Positions 17,288-25,639 of a stretch of DNA of 59,762 nt are shown here, piece by piece (position 1 is the first letter of the stretch; each line of letters starts with the position of its first letter). Source of the stretch: CALLVY01 sp937899855 (GTDB lineage Bacteria; Bacteroidota; Bacteroidia; Chitinophagales; Saprospiraceae); the NCBI GenBank assembly GCA_039820405.1, contig JBCBQC010000033.1:1-59762 (forward strand). Reading direction: 5' to 3'. A program made the translations under genes and the position numbers. The notes below the pieces were generated by a model. The model saw only the letters and a list, made by a program, of their open reading frames with translations, ran no database searches and was not told the origin of the DNA.

Positions 17288-18841
17288 ATGAAAAAATTAC
17301 TCGCCCTCGGCGGCCTCCTGTACCTGTGTACAAGCCTCACCCTGGCCCAGCACGACCACCGCCCCCAGTGTGGATTGCCCGCCGCTAGCGAAGACCTCCT
17401 CATGCAACGCCTACGGACCAATAAGCAAACCCTCGCCCGGGGGCTCGCCCAAAATCTCCGGCAGCAAATGAGCTTTATCCCCATCACCTTTCACGTCGTC
17501 CGCCGCAACGACGGCAGCGAAGGCGTCAGCTGGACCGATCTGACCGATCAGCTTTGCTCGCTCAACGATTACTACACTCAGCAAAATACCAACCTGCAGT
17601 TTTACATCCAGGGGATCAACGAATTTTCGAATAGCCAGGTCTACGACGCACATTTCGAAACGGCGGGACAAAATGTACTGTCTCGGGAAAAGGTCGATCG
17701 GACCATCAACATCTTTATCGTGGGTTCTGCCGAAACGAGCGACCAAGGCACCGGTATCACCCTGGGTTACTTTTCTCCTGCCGACGACTGGATCGTCGTT
17801 CGGACCGATGAGATCCGAGCCGATGGCGAAACCCTCTACCACGAGCTGGGCCACTATTTTGGATTGCCCCACCCCTTCCGCGGTTGGGATTTTGAACCCT
17901 ACAACCGGGCTGACCACGGTGCACAGGTGAGCACCTTTGCCCCCAGCACGGGCTATCCCAACCCGATTGCCAACGAGCAACAGGACGGCGCCAATTGTGA
18001 ATTCGCCGGTGACGAAATCTGCGATACCCCCCCCGACTATAATTTCGCCACCTTCGACTGGGGCTGCAATTACGTCGGTGGCGTTCGGGACCCCGCGGGC
18101 ACTCGGGTCGATCCCGACGAACGCAACATCATGAGCTACTTCATCAGCTGCCCCGATAAGACCTTTACCCCCCAGCAAAAAGCCCTGATGGGGGCCGATC
18201 TCTTCAACCGCATCCTCGACGAGACCATCGTTTTCGGAAGCGATCCCGGAAGCAGCACCCTGCCCGTTCCCCAGTTGCAAAGCCCCGCTGACCAGAGTGG
18301 CCAAGCCGATTTTTCGACTCTGGATTTTAGCTGGTCCGAAGTGCCCGATGCCTTTCGCTACCTCCTCGAATTTGACGACTCCCCCAGCTTCGCCGTCGGC
18401 ACCCTCCAATTCCTGATCGAAGGCAACACCTTCACCTTGTCCAATCCCGGTTTCTTCGAAGCCAATCGGCTGTACTACTGGCGCGTCCGTCCCATCGGAC
18501 GCTACGCGGCCTGTACCAACTGGTCGGGGACCTTTCGCTTTTTTACCAATATCGTTACGAGTCTCCGCCCCAATACCACGGACCTGGATTGGCGGCTCTA
18601 CCCCAATCCTCGCTTCGGGACCAGCCCACTGGCCCTCGAACTCCACAGCGACCGGAGCCGGGAGTGGACCGCTCAGCTTTACCGGACGGATGGCAGTCGG
18701 GTCGGGGAAGGCTGGCGATTTTTGAATGGGCCGGGGCGGCATACCGAACTGCTGGCCCTCGACGAGCTCCGCAGCGGCATTTACCTACTGCGGCTGGAAT
18801 CGGAAGGTGGGGGCTGGGTCCGCAAGTTGGTCGTGCGGTAA
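17288..18841 (+). CDS. secreted M43 zinc metalloprotease with T9SS sorting domain
   Basis: A 517-residue exported protease. Signal peptide (MKKLLALGGLLYLCTSLTLA). The M43 (cytophagalysin/pappalysin-like) catalytic domain spans about 60-310: zinc ligands in HELGHYFGLPH (His185, His189, His195; Glu186 catalytic) and the Met-turn NIMSYF (Met282); four or more Cys (about 237-260 and 288) fit family disulfides. A fibronectin-like domain follows (about 325-425, LQSPADQSG...FSWSEVPDAFRYLLEFD). The last 75 residues begin LDWRLYPNPRFGTSPLALEL and end LRSGIYLLRLESEGGGWVRKLVVR, a type A T9SS C-terminal domain. Exported by the Sec then T9SS systems to the surface. Its last 61 bases overlap the L,D-transpeptidase gene on the other strand. 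Confidence 0.95.
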   Translation: MKKLLALGGLLYLCTSLTLAQHDHRPQCGLPAASEDLLMQRLRTNKQTLARGLAQNLRQQMSFIPITFHVVRRNDGSEGVSWTDLTDQLCSLNDYYTQQNTNLQFYIQGINEFSNSQVYDAHFETAGQNVLSREKVDRTINIFIVGSAETSDQGTGITLGYFSPADDWIVVRTDEIRADGETLYHELGHYFGLPHPFRGWDFEPYNRADHGAQVSTFAPSTGYPNPIANEQQDGANCEFAGDEICDTPPDYNFATFDWGCNYVGGVRDPAGTRVDPDERNIMSYFISCPDKTFTPQQKALMGADLFNRILDETIVFGSDPGSSTLPVPQLQSPADQSGQADFSTLDFSWSEVPDAFRYLLEFDDSPSFAVGTLQFLIEGNTFTLSNPGFFEANRLYYWRVRPIGRYAACTNWSGTFRFFTNIVTSLRPNTTDLDWRLYPNPRFGTSPLALELHSDRSREWTAQLYRTDGSRVGEGWRFLNGPGRHTELLALDELRSGIYLLRLESEGGGWVRKLVVR

Positions 18842-19560
18842 CGTCCATCCGCATCGACTTCTACCGGGCCCAATTGCCGGTGACGCTCGAAGTGTTGGTA
18901 AACGGGACGGAGCGTTTCCCAAAACGCTTGGTGCTCGGGAAACTTTTCGTACGTATCTTCCCGATCGATCCGATCAAAATCAAAAGGATAGAGGCGAACG
19001 GGAATCCGAGTTTGTCCACTCGCTCTGGCCCGCTCGGCCAAAAGGTAGACTTCGCGAATCCCGCGATCGCGGATGGGGATACAACCAATACTGGCGCAGC
19101 CACCGTGAATAAAAATATCGCTACCCGGTGCTTGGGGATGGCCGAGCTTCCGGTCGGCTTCGTTGGGATAATTCAAACCCAGTGATAGGAAAAAGTGGCT
19201 GCGGGGGTTAAAGCGGTCGATGTGGTAAAAGCCTTCGGGAATCTGGCGATCGCCCTCCCGTCGCTTGGGGCCGAGCTGGCCGGAGCTGGTACAAAAGTCG
19301 TAGGTCTTGAGCAGTTTAAAACGCCCTTGTCCCTCCGGCCGCAGCCAAACTTCGAGGCGTTGTTCGTACTTGAAGGCGCGTAAAAAAAGTTCGGTAGCCG
19401 TCAGGGAAAAATTACCGTGGCGGATCAATAAGCTATCGATCAATTGTCGCTGCTCGGTTTGGTGGAGTGGCCAGCGCACCGTGGCATCGCTGGGGGCACC
19501 GGTTTTTTGGCAAGCCGTCAAGCCCAGTAGCAAGAGGAGGGGGAAAAGGAGATTCTTCAT
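18781..19560 (-). CDS. L,D-transpeptidase (YkuD family) lipoprotein
   Basis: Probable murein L,D-transpeptidase: it would cross-link peptidoglycan stems or attach proteins to them, using an active-site cysteine. 259 residues. Lipoprotein signal MKNLLFPLLLLLGLTAC (lipid Cys17). The YkuD core holds IPEGFYHIDRFNP (about 108-120) and the catalytic FIHGGCASIGCIPI (His152, Cys160). The residues after about 225 (ending PPPSDSSRSR) form an unstructured tail that overlaps the metalloprotease gene. The ATG at 19560 follows the upstream gene by 11 bases; longer readings of the frame run antisense-like through that gene and are not real. Last gene of a three-gene envelope unit. Confidence 0.9.
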   Translation of the reverse strand: MKNLLFPLLLLLGLTACQKTGAPSDATVRWPLHQTEQRQLIDSLLIRHGNFSLTATELFLRAFKYEQRLEVWLRPEGQGRFKLLKTYDFCTSSGQLGPKRREGDRQIPEGFYHIDRFNPRSHFFLSLGLNYPNEADRKLGHPQAPGSDIFIHGGCASIGCIPIRDRGIREVYLLAERARASGQTRIPVRLYPFDFDRIDREDTYEKFPEHQAFWETLRPVYQHFERHRQLGPVEVDADGRYRTTNLRTQPPPSDSSRSR

Positions 19561-19571
19561 GGGCTGATGGC

Positions 19572-21683
19572 TTATCCCGGATGGAGTCCGGCGAAGCGTT
19601 CGTCCCGCCGGTCGACCAGCAATTGGTGGAGCCAGCGGAAAAACCATTTTCGACAAAACAAGACCAGTTGGAGCAGGAGCTGGGGCCAGTTGAGTGTGCC
19701 TACGGCCAGCGCGAGGGCCCACTTGGCCACCCGCCGAAGGATGTCCTGCGTCTCCTGGGTTTTTTGAGCGGGCAGTGGGGCCCGGGGCAGTTCGGAGGTA
19801 AAATGCACTTCGGCGGCTTCGATGTTTTCCGACAGGCCCACCTGAGTGTCGTATTGGTAAGGCCTCAACTGCCAGTCGTCGTTCTGACTCAGCGGTAGTT
19901 GTCGCCGTCGGCCAAAGAGAAAGTCCAGACTCTGGGCAAACAGCTGTACCGACTCGTGAATGTCTTGGTACAACAGACGTACAAAGTTGCGGAAAATCTG
20001 GGTGCCCGCCGCAATGCCGCGCCACACCAGCGCCGCCAGTTTGTCCACCACACGCCCCAGCGCCGTCCACAGCTGATTGCGGCCGTGATAGGCCAGTGCC
20101 AGGGTAGTCTCGTCCTGCCACGCCTCCCAGCAAGCATCGGTGGCGTGGTTGCGATAAATTGGATCGGAGGAGACAAAAGCCTGGGCGTAATGGGTCATCA
20201 CTACCTCCGGCGTGGTCAGCTCTTGGTGGAGGGGATAGGCTTGGCAAAAACGTTGGAGGAGGTATTCGATATTGAGCACCCAAAAATCTGCCCGAGCATT
20301 TCCCAAGTGGGTCAGGATGTATTTGAGTCGGAGCTGGGGCAAGTCCTCGGTCATCTCCAAGATGGCGCCAAAGGTTTTTTCCGCAAAATGCCCATCCAAC
20401 ATTCCGAGGTAATAGCCATTGGTCCACTGAACCAGTTGCAGTATCCGAATCAGAAAAACGTTGTGGGGATCCCTTTCCAGTTGGAGGAGGTAATCGAGGT
20501 CCTGGGCGCAGAAAATCTTCTTTTGTACTTTGCGAAAACCACGTGGACTCAGGGAGCGTTGGAGCTGTCCTTTGAACCGAAACCGCAAGCCACGGACCTG
20601 GGCGCGCAAGCGTTGGAGGTCCTCCTGATACCCGTACAATTCTCGCTGGTGTTTTTCCACCGCCTTTTTCATCTTTTTTTGCCGCTTGGCCCACTTTTTC
20701 TCCTTGCGGTAAAGCCGTTCTGCTTGCTCCTCCAGGATTTTTTCACGCGCTCGAATTTGCCGTCGCAGTTGGCGTCGCTCCTCGGGCGTCTGCAATACTT
20801 TTAGGCTAGGCTTCATTTGCGCCACTACCAGGCGTCGGACTTCCAATCGGCGTGTCATTTTTTTTAGCTCGCGTTGTCGCCGACCCTGGGCCTGGAGGTA
20901 TTGTTGCCGGAGTTGGCGCAACTGTTGGTGACTGGTTTTGCGCAAGTCGGTCAGCCGTTGCAGCGTCTGGGCTTGATCCTGCCGCCGTCGACTGATGCGC
21001 AGCCACTCCGCTCTTTCGCGGCCCAGGATATTCCATTCGAGTTGTTCCAATTCGCGGAGGGTGCTGGCCTCTACCTGAGCCAGGTCCGTTTGTTTTTCAC
21101 GAATGTAGCGTTCTTCCCGGAGCTGGTCGCAGAGGGCCCCGTCGATCGAGTCGGAAGAGAGGCGAAAGGTGACGACACGCTCGGACAGCCCTCCGACTTG
21201 GTACAGTCGGTGGAGAAGCGGGACGAGGTGTCCGGTTAGGCGCAGCAGTTCGGGCGAATCGGAGGGCAACTGTAGCCAGTCGCCAAGGCCTTGGAGTGCC
21301 GCTTGGCTGGCTTCGGAAAAGGGCGCGCGCAATGCCCCCGCGTACAGGCCGAGCAATTGGAGGCGGTAGTGTAGGATGCGGGTTTCGAGGCCCTGGCTAC
21401 CCAGGGTAGGTGAGCGGACGATGGGAAAATCACCTTCCAGGGAAAGCAGCTTTTCGGCCAGGTGTTTTTCGGCCAGGCTATCCGATTGGGGGGCGTCGAG
21501 TACGGTAGCTTGGAGCAGTTTGATTTCGACCAATTCTTCGCGAAACTGGAGGAGGGCCCTGGGGTAGCTCCGTCGGTGATAATCCAGCCGGCGGAGGCAC
21601 TGGCGCAGTACGGGCACCTCATCGGACTGGAGGAATGCTCTTTCCCGAGGGGGGATGATTTTATACCAGGTAGGAGGAGCCAT
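19572..21683 (-). CDS. large coiled-coil protein with peptidoglycan-binding-like segment
   Basis: 703 residues, not assignable to a family of known function. Residues about 92-141 (SPTLGSQGLETRILHYRLQL, then LGLYAG, then SEASQAALQGLGDWLQLP) follow the spacing of a PG_binding_1 repeat (LGS.G..V..LQ..L...G...G...A...A...F....GL). Residues about 190-375 are a long, highly charged Arg/Lys/Gln/Glu coiled coil. The region about 390-560 is globular and helical, with clusters of Trp and Tyr. A hydrophobic stretch near the C-terminus (ALALAVGTLNWPQLLLQLVL) could be a membrane helix or amphipathic. I chose the ATG at 21683 because the 29 residues before it (open from 21770) overlap the lipoprotein gene and look random. 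It sits 11 bases before the L,D-transpeptidase, suggesting a joint cell-wall role. Confidence 0.72.
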   Translation of the reverse strand: MAPPTWYKIIPPRERAFLQSDEVPVLRQCLRRLDYHRRSYPRALLQFREELVEIKLLQATVLDAPQSDSLAEKHLAEKLLSLEGDFPIVRSPTLGSQGLETRILHYRLQLLGLYAGALRAPFSEASQAALQGLGDWLQLPSDSPELLRLTGHLVPLLHRLYQVGGLSERVVTFRLSSDSIDGALCDQLREERYIREKQTDLAQVEASTLRELEQLEWNILGRERAEWLRISRRRQDQAQTLQRLTDLRKTSHQQLRQLRQQYLQAQGRRQRELKKMTRRLEVRRLVVAQMKPSLKVLQTPEERRQLRRQIRAREKILEEQAERLYRKEKKWAKRQKKMKKAVEKHQRELYGYQEDLQRLRAQVRGLRFRFKGQLQRSLSPRGFRKVQKKIFCAQDLDYLLQLERDPHNVFLIRILQLVQWTNGYYLGMLDGHFAEKTFGAILEMTEDLPQLRLKYILTHLGNARADFWVLNIEYLLQRFCQAYPLHQELTTPEVVMTHYAQAFVSSDPIYRNHATDACWEAWQDETTLALAYHGRNQLWTALGRVVDKLAALVWRGIAAGTQIFRNFVRLLYQDIHESVQLFAQSLDFLFGRRRQLPLSQNDDWQLRPYQYDTQVGLSENIEAAEVHFTSELPRAPLPAQKTQETQDILRRVAKWALALAVGTLNWPQLLLQLVLFCRKWFFRWLHQLLVDRRDERFAGLHPG

Positions 21684-21726
21684 GGGCGGAGCTTGGTGGG
21701 GAATAGAATACTGACCGGGCGTTTTG

Positions 21727-22353
21727 CTACTGGATGGCGCTACCCACTTTGACTTCGCCGTAATCCGCAAAGGGGATGCCCCGCACCATTTGTCGGAAGG
21801 TGCCCAGGTTGTTGCTGTGAATTTGCAGTTGGGCGGTAGTCAGGCGCTCGGGGTTGCCTCCGGCGCGGATTTCGTATTCGGTGTTTTCTCCCAGTCCGAT
21901 GTTGCGTACGACTCGGCGCGTGTAGGCGCAAGAAAATTCGAAGGTACCGTGTAACTGGCCCGCTCCATTGACCACCACAAAGCGAAGGCTTTTGGGGCTT
22001 TTTTGGGCACAGCGAAAAGAACCGATACTGATGATTTGGGCGATGTGGGCTTCGAGGGGGCTGAGCCCTTCGTCGTCTTCGGCACCGATGGCCAATTCCT
22101 TTTCGGTGGTGCGGTAGAAATAGAGTTCGTCTTCCCCTTCGGCCCGGCGTTCGATGCGCGGCGCGGAAACCGTTTGGGGGAGGACCGTACCTACGGGAAT
22201 TTCGGCGGCTTGCTGGGGCCGGCTGAGGGTGGTCGTACTGCTACTGTCGATGGGGGTAGGAGGGGGCGTGGTGGGTTCCGACTCCGGTTGGTTTTGACAG
22301 GCGACTAGGCTGAGGAGGACCAGGCCGAGCACGAGATCAAATCGTTTTCTCAT
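21727..22353 (-). CDS. lipoprotein of unknown function
   Basis: 208 residues. Lipoprotein signal MRKRFDLVLGLVLLSLVAC (lipid Cys19), then a Pro/Thr/Ser-rich linker (20-50), then a beta-rich domain (about 75-208) with ELYFYRTTEKELAIG, RFVVVNGAGQLHGTFEFSCAY and LTTAQLQIHSNNLGTF. Two Cys (about 121 and 148) may form a disulfide. First gene of the minus-strand unit that continues with the coiled-coil protein and the L,D-transpeptidase, so an envelope function is likely but not specified by sequence. Confidence 0.75.
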   Translation of the reverse strand: MRKRFDLVLGLVLLSLVACQNQPESEPTTPPPTPIDSSSTTTLSRPQQAAEIPVGTVLPQTVSAPRIERRAEGEDELYFYRTTEKELAIGAEDDEGLSPLEAHIAQIISIGSFRCAQKSPKSLRFVVVNGAGQLHGTFEFSCAYTRRVVRNIGLGENTEYEIRAGGNPERLTTAQLQIHSNNLGTFRQMVRGIPFADYGEVKVGSAIQ

Positions 22354-22419
22354 TGGTTTTTTATTTGTGGTTGAAAATAGTACAACTTAGGAGGTAATCC
22401 ATAAATTAGGCCAGATAAG

Positions 22420-22452
22420 TTGGTTTTTTTCTCCCTACTTACCGTACTTTTA
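22420..22452 (+). promoter_or_regulatory. possible promoter of the NADH dehydrogenase gene
   Basis: TTGG at 22420-22423, then 21 bases, then TACTTTTA at 22445-22452. This approaches the TTTG / TAnnTTTG pair, with an imperfect last base in the -7 box. It would start RNA about 45 bases before the ATG at 22504. Confidence 0.35.
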
Positions 22453-22503
22453 TGAGGTACCCTGGGCTTCGGTCTGTTTTGTTCACCGAATCAATCTACG
22501 CCA

Positions 22504-23802
22504 ATGCACATCAACATCCCCGCTACGGAACGCGATCGGATCATTATTGTAGGAGCGGGTTTTGCGGGCCTACAGCTGGCGCGTCAGTTGGCGCGTTCTT
22601 CCTACCAGGTCGTATTGCTCGACAAAAACAATTTCCACCAGTTTCAACCCCTCTTTTATCAGGTTGCCATGGCGGGGCTCGAGCCCAGCTCGATCGTATT
22701 TCCCCTGCGCAAAGTGTTCCAAAAGCACGCCAACGTATTCTTCCGCATGACCAGTGTCGAGCGCGTCGATACCGCCGCCCAGCGCATCTACACCCCGATG
22801 GGCGACTTGCACTACGACCACCTGGTGTTGGCGATGGGGGCGGACACCAATTTCTTTGGCAACGAGGAGATTCAGCGGCACGCCATTCCGATGAAATCGG
22901 TAGCCGAAGCGCTTTACCTGCGCAACCGTATCCTCAACGACTTTGAACGGGCCCTCAGCGTTCCCGATTACGAAGAACGACAGGGCCTGATCGATATCGT
23001 CATCGTCGGGGGAGGGCCGACTGGAGTAGAAGTGGCGGGTGCCCTGGCCGAGATGAAAAAGTACATCCTGCCCCGGGAGTACAAGGAGTTGGACAGTAAA
23101 GAAATCGACATCTACCTCATCCAGGGCGCGGATTGTTTGCTCAAGGGCATGTCCGCCGAATCATCGGCGGCTTCGGAGCGTTTTCTCCAAGAATTGGGGG
23201 TCATCGTCAAAAAGGATACCCGGGTGGTGGCCTACGATGGTAAATACGTGGAGATGCACGATGGCAGCAAGATCCGCTCCAACAAAGTGATCTGGGCGGC
23301 GGGCATTCAGGCCAACAAACTGGTGGGGCTACCGGAGTCCGTGATTACCTACGGGCGGCGCCTCCAGGTCAATCGACTCAATCAGGTAGAAGGCTTTAGT
23401 TGTATCTACGCCATCGGTGATCTGGCTTATATGGAGGAAGAGGCTTTCCCCCAGGGACATCCCCAGGTGGCTCAGGTCGCCATCCAGCAAGCTGAAAACC
23501 TCGCCCGTAATTTGACCAAAAAGCGGCAGAATCCCCAGCCCTTTAGTTATCAGGACCTGGGCTCGATGGCCACCATCGGACGCAACCGAGCGGTAGTGGA
23601 TTTGAAGCGCTTAAAATTTCAGGGTTTTTTCGCTTGGGTGGTGTGGTTGGTCGTCCACCTCTTCGCTCTGATTGGCGTGAAAAATAAAATCTTTGTGTTT
23701 ATAAATTGGGTGTGGAACTACATTACTTACGACCAATCCCTGCGGCTGATCATTCGACCCTTTCAGCGGCAACAAGAGTGGAAAGAAGCGGAGAAACCAT
23801 AA
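22504..23802 (+). CDS. ndh: type II NADH dehydrogenase (NDH-2)
   Basis: Single-subunit, non-proton-pumping NADH:quinone oxidoreductase at the inner face of the membrane. 432 residues. FAD-binding motif IIIVGAGFAGLQLAR (about 13-27); the FHQFQPLFYQVAMAGLEPSSI motif typical of NDH-2; NADH-binding IVIVGGGPTGVEVAGALAEM (about 161-180); second FAD motif IYAIGDLAYM (about 300). Near the C-terminus are LGSMATIGRNRAVVD and a hydrophobic segment (FFAWVVWLVVHLFALIGV, about 375-392) that anchors NDH-2 enzymes to the bilayer. Single gene; the start ATG at 22504 gives a short leader before the FAD motif. Confidence 0.93.
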   Translation: MHINIPATERDRIIIVGAGFAGLQLARQLARSSYQVVLLDKNNFHQFQPLFYQVAMAGLEPSSIVFPLRKVFQKHANVFFRMTSVERVDTAAQRIYTPMGDLHYDHLVLAMGADTNFFGNEEIQRHAIPMKSVAEALYLRNRILNDFERALSVPDYEERQGLIDIVIVGGGPTGVEVAGALAEMKKYILPREYKELDSKEIDIYLIQGADCLLKGMSAESSAASERFLQELGVIVKKDTRVVAYDGKYVEMHDGSKIRSNKVIWAAGIQANKLVGLPESVITYGRRLQVNRLNQVEGFSCIYAIGDLAYMEEEAFPQGHPQVAQVAIQQAENLARNLTKKRQNPQPFSYQDLGSMATIGRNRAVVDLKRLKFQGFFAWVVWLVVHLFALIGVKNKIFVFINWVWNYITYDQSLRLIIRPFQRQQEWKEAEKP

Positions 23803-23900
23803 AAAAAACACTCCCCCTGGTGGGCAGCATGGGCTCGTCCTTAGCAGACGGGACCGACTACCCAGAAATCCCTTCAGGTCGCAGGGGGAGTCGTAGAAAA
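23801..23900 (-). ncRNA. candidate small RNA with intrinsic terminator
   Basis: The 414 bases between ndh and yceI hold no gene. On the minus strand, a 10-bp closing stem (23882-23891 with 23810-23819) is followed by eight or nine T (23801-23809). Inside it, GGGTAG pairs with CTGCCC (one G-U) and CGTC with GACG around a short apical loop, so the element is a nested three-stem hairpin of about 82 nt with a terminator tail. The yceI gene upstream has its own terminator at 24154-24190, so this needs a separate promoter. A weak candidate is TTTG, 17 bases, TAGCTTTA on the minus strand near 24030. It would be an RNA of about 100-230 nt. No known family recognised. Confidence 0.4.
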
Positions 23901-24144
23901 CTGTGTGTAATATCTTAATAACTCAACGCAGGCGTCGAGCTGGGTTTTGACAATTTACGTGGGGAACCTCTCTTAATTTGGCTGGATGGAATTGGGTTAT
24001 TCTCTATCTAAGTCTGTAGCAATTTGTAAAGCTATGGGTCAAATAACGATTCAAATATCAAAAAAGATTAAAGTCTTTCCAAATTTCTATCCACATTTTT
24101 GGGTGTAAATGGCTCATTAGTTAATTTTTTAAGTATTTGGAGTC

Positions 24145-24190
24145 AAAAAAACAACAAAAGCCTCGCGTCAATGGGGCGCGAGGCTTTTGT
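24145..24190 (-). terminator. strong terminator of yceI
   Basis: A 14-bp perfect stem (24154-24167 with 24177-24190, 9-base loop) is followed on the minus strand by a T-run (A-run at 24145-24150). It ends the marR-yceI unit. Confidence 0.88.
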
Positions 24191-24216
24191 CGTATCGGAA
24201 AAAGCGTCCTGGGGGC

Positions 24217-24816
24217 CTAGTTGCTAGCTACCAGGTTGACCGTCAGTTCAAATTCGTCGTAGATGGTTTTGTCTCCCAAGTTGTCGAAAAAACTACCCGA
24301 ACCGTAGCGAACGTCAAAGTCGGTGCGGTCGATGGTCAGGTCGGCTTTGGCGGTAGTCTGCTGGCTAGCTTCCTCGATGTGGGTGTAAAACTTGATTTCC
24401 TTGGTGATGTTCTTGATCGTCAGATTGCCCGTGATCTTGTAGTCACCGGGCGTACCTTTGGGAGCGACGCTGGTGATCTTAAAGCTAGCCATGGGGAATT
24501 CGGCGGTATTGAAAAAATCGGGGGAGTGCAGGTGACCTTCGAGTTTGCCCTTGGCCCCACCCGAGAGATCGGTACAGTTGATGCTGGTCATGTCGATGTC
24601 GAAAGAGCCACCCGTGAGTTGGCCGTCGGTCATGTCGAGCTGGCCGTTTTTGATCGTGAGGGTACCTTCGTGCGAGCCGGTCACTTTGTAAGCCTTCCAG
24701 CTAACGGTACTTTGGGCCGTATCGACTTTGGCGCTGGGGCCATTGTCGACAGTACTGAGGGGGGTGAGGAGGAGGGCCAAAATCGGGAAAATACCAAAGA
24801 GAGAAACACTTTTCAT
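24217..24816 (-). CDS. YceI family periplasmic lipid-binding protein
   Basis: 199 residues with a signal peptide (MKSVSLFGIFPILALLLTPL). The mature part is the YceI lipocalin-like barrel, known to hold isoprenoid-type lipids: VDTAQSTVSWKAYKVTGSHE near the start, then a Ser/Thr-rich strand series, LEGHLHSPDFFNTAEFPMASF, LTIKNITKEIKF and ADLTIDRTDFDVRYGSGSFF at the end. The frame is open to 24939, but the ATG at 24816 is right for the signal peptide. It lies 130 bases downstream of a marR gene in the same direction. MarR-YceI pairs are frequent in Bacteroidota; control by that MarR is likely but not proven. Confidence 0.93.
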   Translation of the reverse strand: MKSVSLFGIFPILALLLTPLSTVDNGPSAKVDTAQSTVSWKAYKVTGSHEGTLTIKNGQLDMTDGQLTGGSFDIDMTSINCTDLSGGAKGKLEGHLHSPDFFNTAEFPMASFKITSVAPKGTPGDYKITGNLTIKNITKEIKFYTHIEEASQQTTAKADLTIDRTDFDVRYGSGSFFDNLGDKTIYDEFELTVNLVASN

Positions 24817-24946
24817 GGTAGGAGTTTTTTTATGGATTAATAATGTATCTGATCGCTTGGTCCGCGTTTGGGATAGCTTCCTAACAGTGGACGGTAATAA
24901 AAGTTTAAACATTAGTTGTAGGTACATGGAATTGGTCAAAAAAAAT

Positions 24947-25399
24947 TTAGCCCCGCAGTTTGTCCAGCAAATCGCTTAACAGTTTGGCCTCCTCCGGGCT
25001 GAGTTGTTGGTTGAGGGCGCGTTCGCCATCTTCCAGGGCGCGTGAGGCCTCGTTTACCGTTTGCATTCCCCGCTCCGTGATCACGATATCTACCCGGCGT
25101 CGGTCCTCAGGGCAGGCGTGCCGTTCTACCAACCCCTTCTGCTTGAGCTTTTCCACCAGCCGCGAAGCATTCGACATTTTATCGATCATCCGCTCGGTGA
25201 GCAGCTTTACCGTGGCCGGCTCCGGGTGTCGTCCCCGCAAAATGCGTAGGATGTTGAACTGCTGCCCCGAGATGTTAAAGGCCTTGAGCACCTGGGCCGT
25301 GTTTTGGTTGAGCCAGGCCGCGGTGAATAAAATATTCAGGTGTGCCTTCTGGTAGTGGCTCTTGAAGCGGGGCTGATTGATTTCTTCTTCTAACCTCAT
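24947..25399 (-). CDS. MarR family transcriptional regulator
   Basis: 150-residue dimeric winged-helix regulator. The N-terminal helices (QPRFKSHYQKAHLNILFTAA) form the dimer arm; the helix-turn-helix is at about 45-85 (ISGQQFNILRILRG...KLLTERMIDKMSNASRLVEKL); the wing is CPEDRRRVDIVITERG (about 96-111). A palindrome overlaps its own promoter (see the entry at 25407-25440), which suggests autorepression. The gene stands upstream of yceI. The effector is unknown. Confidence 0.93.
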   Translation of the reverse strand: MRLEEEINQPRFKSHYQKAHLNILFTAAWLNQNTAQVLKAFNISGQQFNILRILRGRHPEPATVKLLTERMIDKMSNASRLVEKLKQKGLVERHACPEDRRRVDIVITERGMQTVNEASRALEDGERALNQQLSPEEAKLLSDLLDKLRG

Positions 25400-25406
25400 G
25401 TGGATG

Positions 25407-25440
25407 CAAATATAAGTGTCTACATTTAATGTTGCAACAT
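25407..25440 (-). promoter_or_regulatory. promoter with overlapping palindromic operator for marR
   Basis: On the minus strand, TATATTTG (25407-25414) exactly fits the Bacteroidota -7 box. The 12-bp palindrome ATGTTGCAACAT (25429-25440) covers the expected -33 position and contains TTG at 25435-25437, 20 bases upstream. An imperfect neighbour, ACATTTAATGT (25422-25432), overlaps it. The box ends 8 bases from the ATG of marR (25399), so the transcript would be leaderless or nearly so. A MarR dimer on the palindrome would block the promoter. Confidence 0.55.
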
Positions 25441-25639
25441 CTATTGTGAATTTTCTCCAATTTTTGGACCTGGAGTAGGGGAGCAGTGGTTTTGATTTGG
25501 AGGACTTATTGGAACAAGTGGAGCGTTCAAACAGTCACCCGACCGCTTCACACATTCCCACTGGTGGAGGCGCCCCGGGGCCCTTATCTTAGTACTGTAA
25601 TTCTCATTTTTGTAACCTGGGATTATTTTCAGGTTCTTT

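Noticed and set aside
17411..18742. 443-codon minus-strand frame
   Set aside because: Antisense to the M43 metalloprotease; valine/glycine-rich and unlike known proteins.
19899..20804. 301-codon plus-strand frame
   Set aside because: Antisense to the coiled-coil gene, whose charged heptad pattern and operon position fit better.
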